This document shows positions 8,765-16,263 of a DNA stretch of 64,000 nucleotides, piece after piece. The notes below the pieces were generated by a model. The model did no database searches. It was not told the origin of the DNA and was given only the letters and a program-made list of their open reading frames with translations. The translations under genes were made by a program, and so were the position numbers. Each line of letters begins with the position of its first letter. Position 1 is the first letter of the stretch. The DNA is from UBA12087 sp964370815 (GTDB lineage: Bacteria > Chloroflexota > Anaerolineae > Anaerolineales > Villigracilaceae): the NCBI GenBank assembly GCA_964370815.1, contig CAYJKQ010000001.1:186001-250000 (forward strand), read 5' to 3'.

Positions 8765-9748
8765 TTATACCAACGGGGAAAGGCGGTAGAGTTCAGCCTG
8801 GATTATTTTTATAGTTACCAGATTTCCATCCTCATTACCAAGGCTGGCAAATTGCAATTTCTTATGTGCTAGTTCTCCACAAAGTTGGTAGAAACGCTGT
8901 GTATTCAGAAAGCGTCCTCCAAAGAGAGCAGTAATCCTCACGATCAGTTGTGAATAGCTGGAAGTTGCAATTTTATAATTATTGGAAGAAATAATTCCCA
9001 ATTTAACTTCTTCCACAAGAAATCTCTTTAATATATCCCTATCTCTTTGGATTGCAAAAAGGACGAAACAGAACATGAATAACCATCCGGTCCAATCGAT
9101 CAGAGTACCTATAGCCATTCCAGGTAAACCACTTAAAAAGGTGGCAAGTGTATTATGAATTGAGTGAGTGAATATTGCGAGGCTGAGACCGATTATTGGA
9201 GCTAAGATTTTTATCCACACATTTTTATTCAACCGTGCCAGAGCCAATCCTATACCCGTAAAAGCTGTATAGAAAGGATGCTGCCAGCCAACCAGGATTA
9301 CGCGGACAAAAACCATTGACCATAAACCTTGCCAACCGGATTCCAGGAAACCTTGATAAAAAATATAATAGGTGTTTTCAGTGGCAGCAAAACCCAGGGC
9401 TACCACTCCGGCATAAATTATTCCATCCAGGATGGAATCAAATTCTTTTCGAAAGATCAAGAATACCACCAGGACAGAAAACCCCTTGAGGACTTCTTCA
9501 ACAAACGGTGCGATCAGTGATCCGGTAGCCAGGTTGGTGGTAGCTTCTGAATTGGAAAAAATGAATATGCCAACCCCCAGGATTGTATTGATGATAAAGG
9601 CTCCACCTGCTGCTATGATCGCGCCCCATAAAAAAACCGACCCCAGCAGTAACCAGGGTTCTTTTTCATAACGGTCGCTCCAATACAGGATCATCGCAAA
9701 AAGGAGCATTGGGGTAAAACCGAAGAAAAGCGAAACCAGGAATGGCAT
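8765..9748 (-). CDS. PrsW-family intramembrane metalloprotease
   Basis: About 327 residues with eight or so hydrophobic segments. The PrsW family motifs are visible: RYEKEPW near residue 30, APFVEEVLKGF near residue 85 (the EExxK active-site block) and a downstream membrane histidine region, QHPFYTAFTGIG. In Bacillus, PrsW cleaves an anti-sigma factor, but Chloroflexi homologues are not characterised as far as I know and no sigma/anti-sigma pair is adjacent. I chose ATG 9748 rather than TTG 9760 because TTGGAG lies at the right distance upstream. A soluble tail of about 100 residues follows the membrane part. Confidence 0.82.
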   Translation of the reverse strand: MPFLVSLFFGFTPMLLFAMILYWSDRYEKEPWLLLGSVFLWGAIIAAGGAFIINTILGVGIFIFSNSEATTNLATGSLIAPFVEEVLKGFSVLVVFLIFRKEFDSILDGIIYAGVVALGFAATENTYYIFYQGFLESGWQGLWSMVFVRVILVGWQHPFYTAFTGIGLALARLNKNVWIKILAPIIGLSLAIFTHSIHNTLATFLSGLPGMAIGTLIDWTGWLFMFCFVLFAIQRDRDILKRFLVEEVKLGIISSNNYKIATSSYSQLIVRITALFGGRFLNTQRFYQLCGELAHKKLQFASLGNEDGNLVTIKIIQAELYRLSPLV

Positions 9749-9947
9749 AACCAACTCCAAACACTCATGGGAATATTAGGTTTTATTAAGAAATTATTCT
9801 ATCAACTTTTAAGTCGCGGATTAAGTTTCGGACTTGATTACGAAAAAAATATTGCGGTGAAGGGATGTTGCATGAAAATTCAAGGTAATTTTGGATAAGC
9901 AGCTCCGTCAAAATTCAATAATACGAATTACCCAAAACATTCTACCC

Positions 9948-10379
9948 TTATTTTATGCGTTCCCAGGTCTCCACTTCACCAGTAATCACCTCGAACAAAG
10001 GGTGTGCCAGGGGTTGAAGCAGGGTTGCCAGTTGTTCATAGCGTTCCATGTCGCGCGTGTGCAGTTTATTCTTAAGATGTTCCAATTCGAAAATTAATTG
10101 TCCATCCGTAACAGCGAGTTTTAATTCCAATGGACACTCGCCAATTTTGGCGCGGTTGAAGGAATACCCCCGCCGTTGAGATTCAGCAAATATCCCCAAC
10201 AGGTAACTATCAAGCGCATTAAGTGGATCGGAATGTGCTTTGAAACGTTCCAACTGCGGGTGGTGGCGGTAACCTTTGGTTTGTCCCAGCAAAACCTTGC
10301 GTGCCAGCAATCCTTCACGCCAGCAAGCCAGCAGACCTTGTCTGTCAAGATAGGATGGGTGCAAACTCCATAACCGCAT
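9948..10379 (-). CDS. Pyrimidine dimer DNA glycosylase (endonuclease V family)
   Basis: A 143-residue protein beginning MRLWSLHPSYLDRQGLLA, with KGYRHHPQLERF and a later RGYSF motif, the typical blocks of the Pyr_excise family related to T4 endonuclease V. These small enzymes cut the glycosidic bond at UV-induced pyrimidine dimers and nick the backbone, starting base excision repair. The open frame continues upstream to 10538, but the family start and the GGAG site nine bases upstream both place the true start at ATG 10379. The region from 10380 to 10572 appears non-coding. Confidence 0.85.
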   Translation of the reverse strand: MRLWSLHPSYLDRQGLLACWREGLLARKVLLGQTKGYRHHPQLERFKAHSDPLNALDSYLLGIFAESQRRGYSFNRAKIGECPLELKLAVTDGQLIFELEHLKNKLHTRDMERYEQLATLLQPLAHPLFEVITGEVETWERIK

Positions 10380-10572
10380 TAAATGTTCTCCAGGTTGTGA
10401 AGGATTACCTCGTTCTAAAAGTGTACAATTACGTTGGGTCTCAAGGTTGTGGATCACTGACCAGGTCACGCAAAGGAACCCTTCAACCCAACCAAAGATC
10501 CGAAAATATGAAAACTTAGTGTAAGAACCATTTAGCACTCATGAGGAAATGGATCGTGCTATTCATTTGTTC

Positions 10573-11208
10573 TTATCCAATATTCAGGATCAAACGGGTA
10601 CGGGTGATTCGTGTATTTTCAGGACTGAACCCTAATTCAGCCAACACTTCTTCCGGTCGTCCAGTTGCACCAGGAGAGGCACTTAGTTGCATCATCAGGG
10701 AATGCAAGCCGTCAATGGCAGTTTCTTTGAGATCCAATGATTTCAACAAAGGCAGCAGATCATACTCCTTGCCACGGCGCTGGCGTTGGATCGAGTCTGA
10801 GGAAAGAATGGCTGCCAGGCGGGTTTTTACAGCGTTTGGATCTATCGGATCCAGGAATAGAACTTCATACTCGGCAGATTCTACCAGGGTTTGCAACGCA
10901 GCTTGATGGTGATCAATTGAGTGAATGGAGGATAGAACCAATCCAGGCGGAGCTGCTGTTTGCAGAGCTTTGAGAATTGTTTTCATGTCTTCATCCTGAT
11001 CCAGCCAGAGATCCACCAATTCAGCCTGCCCGATGAAACCAAGCGGCAATGCTGCTGCCAGCGATATGCGCGGTTGTGGATGAAATCCCTGGCTGTAACT
11101 GAGAGGTATGCCAGCTCGTCGACAGGTACGCTCCCAAATACGGTGCAGATCTAGGTGACCTGTGTATCGCAATGTACCGGATTTTGAAAAAGTGATCCGG
11201 ATCCTCAT
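10573..11208 (-). CDS. TIGR03936/DUF2344 radical SAM-associated protein
   Basis: A 211-residue protein starting MRIRITFSKSGTLRYTGHLD, then RAGIPLSYSQGFHPQPRIS and PLGFIGQAELVD, which are the DUF2344 hallmarks. It almost always accompanies the TIGR03960 radical SAM enzyme, either fused or adjacent. Here the genes overlap by four bases (ATGA), which implies coupled translation and a joint complex. The pair is often found near rRNA/tRNA maturation or ribosomal protein L21/L27 genes in other bacteria, but not here. The substrate of the pair is unknown to me. Confidence 0.88.
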   Translation of the reverse strand: MRIRITFSKSGTLRYTGHLDLHRIWERTCRRAGIPLSYSQGFHPQPRISLAAALPLGFIGQAELVDLWLDQDEDMKTILKALQTAAPPGLVLSSIHSIDHHQAALQTLVESAEYEVLFLDPIDPNAVKTRLAAILSSDSIQRQRRGKEYDLLPLLKSLDLKETAIDGLHSLMMQLSASPGATGRPEEVLAELGFSPENTRITRTRLILNIG

Positions 11209-13112
11209 GCCTGGCTCCCGGATCGAGTTCTCCGAGGGCTTATCACATCAGGACATTTCCAGACATCCCCTGGATTTTGCCGGCGTAGATCAGCAAATTG
11301 AGGCAGAATACCGCAGGCAAAACATTGCTCCCGGCAGTCAATCCGGATCTCACCTTCAAGTGACTTGCGGAAATCCTGGAACAAGAAATTCTTGCGGACT
11401 CCCGGAGAAATATGATCCCATGGGAAGACTTCATCTAATCGACGCTGGCGATGCGTGTAAAAAGCCGGATTGATTCCATGCAGGTTAAATGCATCCTGCC
11501 AGATAGAGTAGCGATGCTGATCCTTCCAAGCATCGAACTTGGCTCCATTCTTCCAAGCTGTGTAGATCACTTCAGATAGACGGCGGTCACCACGCGACAA
11601 CCAGGCTTCCAGGAGGGTATCTTCAATTGCTGTCCATGTAAGTTTGATACTACGATCCCGTAGTCCATGTTTGAGGATATCTTGCTTGGTTTCGATCTGC
11701 TCAGGTGTATCGCAGGAGACCCATTGAAAGGGTGTGTGAGGTTTAGGAACAAAAGTGCCGACTGAAACGTGAACTTTGGCTCGTCCACCGATAAGCTTGC
11801 GACCTTCAGTTAGAATTCTGTTGCAAAGTTTGGCAATCGCAGCCACATCCTCTTCTGTTTCAGAGGGATGCCCGATCATAAAATAGACTTTTATATTCAT
11901 CCAGCCATGGGAATATGCTGCCCGGGCTGTTTCAAGAATTTGCTCATCAGGGATGAACTTGTTGATGATACGGCGCATGCGCTCGGTGGCAGCTTCGGGG
12001 GCAAGCGTAAATCCGGTTCCACGCCGATTGCCAAGCCGGTCCATCAACTCAACAGAGACAGTATCGATGCGTAAAGAAGGTAGAGAAATCGTCAATCGTC
12101 CTTTCCCAAAACGCTCCCCAATGGCAGTTACCAGTTCGAGAATATGCGTATAGTCAGAAGAGGATAGGCTCATCAGAGAAAATTCCTGAAAGCCGGTAGA
12201 TTTGATGGCAGACTCAGCTGCATCAACCACTTCTGAAACGCTCCGTTCACGGATAGGGCGTGAGATCATACCTGCATGGCAGAATCGACAGCCGCGCGTG
12301 CATCCACGCATGATCTCAACTGAGACCCGGTCATGAACTACTTCGATATTCGGGACAAGGAAGCGGGTCGGTGGTGGTGGTAATTTGCCGACGATCCGTT
12401 TGACGATAGGTATGGTGGCATCTGCAACAAGCTTATCCACATGAGAGATAGTTCCATCTTCGAGGTAGTGATGGGAATAAAAAGAAGGGACGTACACGCC
12501 TGGAATTCTTGCCAGGGAGAGCAACAGGTGGTTCCGGTTTCCGCCAGATAATTTCCACCTTAGCTGAGCGTCAATAATCTCGTGTATGACCTCTTCACCC
12601 TCTCCGATGACAAATGCATCAATGAAAGCGTGCATTGGTTCAGGATTAAAGCATGCATGACCTCCTGCAATAATTAGTGGGTGGTTAACATTTCGATCCT
12701 TAGAGAAGATGGGAATTTCTGCCAGGTCTAAGACATTGAGGGCATTTGTATAAAGGGTTTCGTATGGAAGGGAAAAACCAAGAATGTCGAATTCTACCAG
12801 GGCATGTTTACTTTCCAATGAGTAAAGCGGGATCAGGTTGGAGCGCATAACAGCTTCCATATCCAGCCAGGGGGCATAAGACCGCTCAGCCAGTGCATCT
12901 TCTCGCTGATTTACCTGGTCACACAGGATCTTGAGCCCGACATTGGAAATACCCAGGTCGTAGATATCCGGAAAGATGAATGCGACATGGGTTTTTACTT
13001 GCTGCCAATCTTTTATGGTTATATTTAATTCCCCACCCACATAACGGCCGGGTTTTTGGACAGTTAAGAGTACACGTTCCAGACGGGCTTCAATTTGTTG
13101 AGGGTTCAGCAT
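11205..13112 (-). CDS. TIGR03960-family B12-binding-type radical SAM protein
   Basis: A 635-residue enzyme with an N-terminal B12-binding-like Rossmann domain (AFIFPDIYDLGISNVGLKIL), then a radical SAM domain whose cluster motif is CTRGCRFCHAG near residue 270. Downstream blocks include FTLAPEAATERMR and VYFMIGHPSETEED, typical of the MiaB-like/TIGR03960 branch. A Cys-rich C-terminus (CREQCFACGI) may bind another cluster or zinc. It heads a two-gene unit with the DUF2344 partner and probably modifies an RNA or protein, but no substrate is established. Confidence 0.9.
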   Translation of the reverse strand: MLNPQQIEARLERVLLTVQKPGRYVGGELNITIKDWQQVKTHVAFIFPDIYDLGISNVGLKILCDQVNQREDALAERSYAPWLDMEAVMRSNLIPLYSLESKHALVEFDILGFSLPYETLYTNALNVLDLAEIPIFSKDRNVNHPLIIAGGHACFNPEPMHAFIDAFVIGEGEEVIHEIIDAQLRWKLSGGNRNHLLLSLARIPGVYVPSFYSHHYLEDGTISHVDKLVADATIPIVKRIVGKLPPPPTRFLVPNIEVVHDRVSVEIMRGCTRGCRFCHAGMISRPIRERSVSEVVDAAESAIKSTGFQEFSLMSLSSSDYTHILELVTAIGERFGKGRLTISLPSLRIDTVSVELMDRLGNRRGTGFTLAPEAATERMRRIINKFIPDEQILETARAAYSHGWMNIKVYFMIGHPSETEEDVAAIAKLCNRILTEGRKLIGGRAKVHVSVGTFVPKPHTPFQWVSCDTPEQIETKQDILKHGLRDRSIKLTWTAIEDTLLEAWLSRGDRRLSEVIYTAWKNGAKFDAWKDQHRYSIWQDAFNLHGINPAFYTHRQRRLDEVFPWDHISPGVRKNFLFQDFRKSLEGEIRIDCREQCFACGILPQFADLRRQNPGDVWKCPDVISPRRTRSGSQA

Positions 13113-13283
13113 GGGCGGGATTATACCTGAGAAGAAAATTTACCTTAAATGAATATTGATGATTGTTCGGGATTTAAAATCTAATAGAAATGAGATGAGG
13201 GGAAAATTGTAAGGTGATGAAAATAACCCCTCTATTTACCCATATCATAACTTTAAACCTAAAATAGTTCTAACTATGCCAGT

Positions 13284-13466
13284 TTAATGGTCGTTATTTG
13301 CGGGTTGGATCTTTTCTGCATCGGCTAATTTGCCAACCAGTTTGGCTGGAGAGTGCAACAGCACCGGCATACAGCCGGAGCAGATATAGATCTTTTCACC
13401 CTTGTATTGAAGGTTTATGAGAGGCATTTCATCTTCCGGACGGTCGCAATTCAAACATGTCTTCAT
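13284..13466 (-). CDS. Small zinc-ribbon protein
   Basis: A 60-residue protein with two CxxC pairs (CLNC near the start and CSGC near residue 33), separated by a beta-like stretch YKGEKIYI, as in zinc ribbons. The C-terminal third is Lys/Asp-rich and probably flexible. It has no recognisable family beyond this. A GGAG-type site (AGGAGATTTTCC) precedes ATG. It stands alone between the radical SAM gene and the SDR gene, with about 170 bp of non-coding sequence on each side. Confidence 0.7.
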   Translation of the reverse strand: MKTCLNCDRPEDEMPLINLQYKGEKIYICSGCMPVLLHSPAKLVGKLADAEKIQPANNDH

Positions 13467-13640
13467 GGAAAATCTCCTGAGTATTTATTTGTTATTTTCA
13501 AATATGGTAATAGGATTATATCCTAATACGGTTTCTTTTGTCCTAATAAATTGCCTGAGGTTCCTCATGGATTGGGATTTCAAAATTGGTTTCCTGGAGT
13601 AAACCACATCCCACTACCAGAAAATAGTTTTCAATTATTA

Positions 13641-14432
13641 TTAAAGTGTGCCTTTAACCATACCCCCATCCACGCTCAACATAACGCCGGTAATATAGGA
13701 AGCTGCAGGGGATAGCAAGAACACAGCTGCATTTGCAAATTCTTCAGTGGTCGCCATTCTTCCAAACGGACTTTCCTTTGCCTGGCGGGCAAATTCTGCT
13801 TCAATTGATGTGTTATTTTGATCGGCGCGGCTGGTCATAAGCTCATTCACTCTCTCAGTCTCAGTCCAAGCTGGCAAAATTGAATTAAACCGGATCCCGG
13901 TACTTCCAACTTCCAGAGCTAATGTTTTGGTTAAGCCTACTGTCGCTGCCCGAATGCTGTTGGAAAGCACCAGGTTTGGAATGGGTTGCTTGACAGAATA
14001 TGATGTGATCGTTAGTACACTGCCTACTTGAGAAGCCTTCAAGTATGGTAATGCTGCTCGGATTAGCCGGACATGACTCATCAGGGAGAGGTCAATAGCT
14101 TTTTGCCAGACTGCGTCTTCCAGGGTTTCAAATTGACCTGCAGGAGGACCGCCAGCGTTGGTAACTAATAGATCCAGGCTTCCAAGCGCGTTGATTGCGG
14201 ATTTGATTAATTGTGCAGGGATGACAGGATCCGCCACATCTCCTGCCAGAGGGACCACATCGCCGCCTGTTTCTTTCTGTAATATTCTTGCAGCTGATTC
14301 CAGGTTAGATTTATTACGGGAATTAATTGCCACCCGGCAACCTTCCATTAGCAATCCGCGCGCAACCGCATATCCAAGACCGCGCGAGGCTCCAGCAACA
14401 AATGCGGATTTACCCATTAATTTCAAGTTCAT
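13641..14432 (-). CDS. SDR family oxidoreductase with non-canonical active site
   Basis: A 263-residue short-chain dehydrogenase/reductase. The cofactor loop GASRGLGYAVARG and basic residues after beta-2 suggest NADP(H). NAGGPPAGQ and a C-terminal ITGVMLSVDGGM are family hallmarks. The normal YxxxK catalytic pair is not present: where other SDRs have Y-x-x-x-K before GLTKTLA, this protein has SNSIRAA, so Tyr aligns with Ser and Lys with Arg. I recall a large SDR subgroup with this SNxxR variant, so it is probably not a dead enzyme. The substrate is unknown; automated labels such as 3-oxoacyl-ACP reductase would be unreliable. Confidence 0.85.
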   Translation of the reverse strand: MNLKLMGKSAFVAGASRGLGYAVARGLLMEGCRVAINSRNKSNLESAARILQKETGGDVVPLAGDVADPVIPAQLIKSAINALGSLDLLVTNAGGPPAGQFETLEDAVWQKAIDLSLMSHVRLIRAALPYLKASQVGSVLTITSYSVKQPIPNLVLSNSIRAATVGLTKTLALEVGSTGIRFNSILPAWTETERVNELMTSRADQNNTSIEAEFARQAKESPFGRMATTEEFANAAVFLLSPAASYITGVMLSVDGGMVKGTL

Positions 14433-14531
14433 TTTCTTTACCTCTTTAGAAAGATATGTATCCTTAAATCATGTTGAAAGTAAGGATTATTGGGACTAAA
14501 ATCGATTATCAAGAAGGTGTGAGCCAATTGC

Positions 14532-14816
14532 TCAATGGATGATCTCGATACCATCATTATATACCTGACCGTCACGCCAGTTGGTCTTGATCCAATTTAA
14601 GGTGGTCATCAAGGAGCGTTGCAGATGGGCTGCATCGTTACCTATCATTGCACAAGCGATTATAGATTCAAACCATTTATCCTGTAAACCCATCTCAGCT
14701 ACAGAAATATTGAATTCGCGCTGCAACCGTGCCAGTAACGGCTTTAGTTGGCTGCGCTTTTCTTTCAAGGATCTGCATCCAGGAAGATTTAGATGAATAG
14801 TAAGCAGACCGATCAT
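14532..14816 (-). CDS. DUF503 (YlxP-like) family protein
   Basis: A 94-residue protein with the DUF503 pattern: MIGLLTIHLNLPGCRSLKEK at the start, then a helix and a final strand. In Bacillus the homologue YlxP lies in the infB-rbfA operon, and the family is suspected to act in translation or ribosome assembly. Here it is divergent from folC with a 51-bp gap that must hold both promoters. Confidence 0.85.
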   Translation of the reverse strand: MIGLLTIHLNLPGCRSLKEKRSQLKPLLARLQREFNISVAEMGLQDKWFESIIACAMIGNDAAHLQRSLMTTLNWIKTNWRDGQVYNDGIEIIH

Positions 14817-14830
14817 AATTGAATAGACTC

Positions 14831-14859
14831 TTGCTTTAAGAACTTGCGGCGATTACAAT
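14831..14859 (+). promoter_or_regulatory. folC promoter
   Basis: TTGCTT (14831-14836), a 17-base spacer and TACAAT (14854-14859). ATG 14868 follows after eight bases with no Shine-Dalgarno site, which suggests a leaderless mRNA. Confidence 0.65.
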
Positions 14860-14867
14860 GTTTTCTT

Positions 14868-16199
14868 ATGGAAACTGAGATTTCTTACAACAAGGCATTG
14901 GATTACTTATATGGATTTGTTGATTATAGCTTGAAACATACATCTGAGCTGATAAAAGCTGAGTTTAATCTAGATCGGATGTTTGAATTAATGAAATTGC
15001 TGGGTAATCCTGAGCGTAATTACCCAATTTTGCATGTAGCAGGAACAAAGGGAAAAGGTTCAACCTCCGCTTTTATGGCTTCTGCTTTAGGACAAGCTGG
15101 TTATACAACAGGTTTATATACTTCTCCACATTTGCAGGATTTTTGTGAGCGTATCCAGGTCAATAATGAACCCGTCTCCCATAATGAACTAGCCGAGTTG
15201 GTGGAAATGATCAAGCCGGAGGTCGCAAAAATCCCTTTCATAACTACTTTTGAATTAACCACTGCTTTGGCTTTTTTGCATTTCAGCCGGAAAGGGGTTA
15301 ATGCAGCAGTAATTGAAGTAGGTTTGGGAGGCAGACTGGATGCCACCAATATTGTCCAACCACTGGTATCGATTATTACATCTCTTTCATTGGATCATAT
15401 AGCAGTACTTGGCAACACCTTGGCGCTGATCGCAGGCGAAAAGGGGGGTATCATTAAGGAAGACATACCTGTTGTATCCTCTCCACAAAAAGAAGAGGCA
15501 TTGCTGGTTTTGGAGAGGATAGCCCAACAGCGTTCCTCAAAGCTTTTCCTGGTTGGACGTGATTGGATGTTTGCAGGGAGGAAGGCTTCCTTACAAGGAC
15601 AGGATATGGAAGTTTGGAAGAAGGACAGCGAGCATGTCAAGCTTCATATTCACATGTTGGGAGCCCACCAGGTGCAAAATGCAGCCACTGCTTATGCAGG
15701 GCTTCAGATTGCTCACCAGGCTGGATTGAAAATAACTGATGCAAATATTCAACTCGGTTTTTCACAAACATTCTGGCCAGCTCGTTTTGAGATTGTCCGA
15801 AATGAGCCTCCTGTTATATTGGATTCAGCCCACAATCAGGATTCAGCGATCAAACTCCACGATACGCTGAAAGAATATTTTCCCGGCAGGAAAGTGATTT
15901 TGATATTCGGAGCTTCAGAAGATAAGGATGTTGCTGGAATGTTCACAGAGTGGAAACCCTGTCTTAGCCAGATCATCACTACGCAAGCCGATCATCCACG
16001 TGCCCTTGATCCAGGTCAATTGGCAATACTGGGACGCGATATCGGAATTCCCAGTGAAGTCGTCCTTTCTGTAGAGGCTGCCTTGGAAAGAGCACTTACC
16101 ATCTCAGCGGAAACTGGTGTAATTGTTCTCTCAGCAGGTTCCATGTTCGTCACCGCAGAGGTACGAACTGCCTGGCACAAATTTCAAGCTGCATCATGA
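14868..16199 (+). CDS. folC: Dihydrofolate/folylpolyglutamate synthase
   Basis: A 443-residue Mur-ligase-like enzyme. The P-loop is HVAGTKGKGST near residue 55, followed by YTSPHL, the conserved EVGLGGRLDATNIV, and SLDHIAVLGNT. It joins glutamate to dihydropteroate and extends the poly-glutamate tail of folates in the cytoplasm. ATG 14868 is chosen because a good promoter ends eight bases before it; the upstream in-frame TTG 14844 lies inside the promoter. It is followed by lon after a 64-bp gap that contains a hairpin. Confidence 0.93.
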   Translation: METEISYNKALDYLYGFVDYSLKHTSELIKAEFNLDRMFELMKLLGNPERNYPILHVAGTKGKGSTSAFMASALGQAGYTTGLYTSPHLQDFCERIQVNNEPVSHNELAELVEMIKPEVAKIPFITTFELTTALAFLHFSRKGVNAAVIEVGLGGRLDATNIVQPLVSIITSLSLDHIAVLGNTLALIAGEKGGIIKEDIPVVSSPQKEEALLVLERIAQQRSSKLFLVGRDWMFAGRKASLQGQDMEVWKKDSEHVKLHIHMLGAHQVQNAATAYAGLQIAHQAGLKITDANIQLGFSQTFWPARFEIVRNEPPVILDSAHNQDSAIKLHDTLKEYFPGRKVILIFGASEDKDVAGMFTEWKPCLSQIITTQADHPRALDPGQLAILGRDIGIPSEVVLSVEAALERALTISAETGVIVLSAGSMFVTAEVRTAWHKFQAAS

Positions 16200-16208
16200 T
16201 CTACCAAC

Positions 16209-16238
16209 CAGATGTTGTGTAAAAAAAACACACATCTG
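16209..16238. repeat. Inverted repeat between folC and lon
   Basis: CAGATG(T)TGTGT (16209-16220) pairs with ACACACATCTG (16228-16238) around a run of seven A. There is no T tract after it, so it is a weak terminator at best. Its place, 26 bp before lon, makes an operator or leader structure possible. Confidence 0.5.
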
Positions 16239-16263
16239 ATGAATTCAATTGATTGGAATAAAA

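Noticed and set aside
10380..10538. N-terminal extension of the UV-glycosylase frame to 10538
   Set aside because: The known family begins at MRLWSLHP (10379), which has a good GGAG site; the upstream residues match nothing and start from a weak context.
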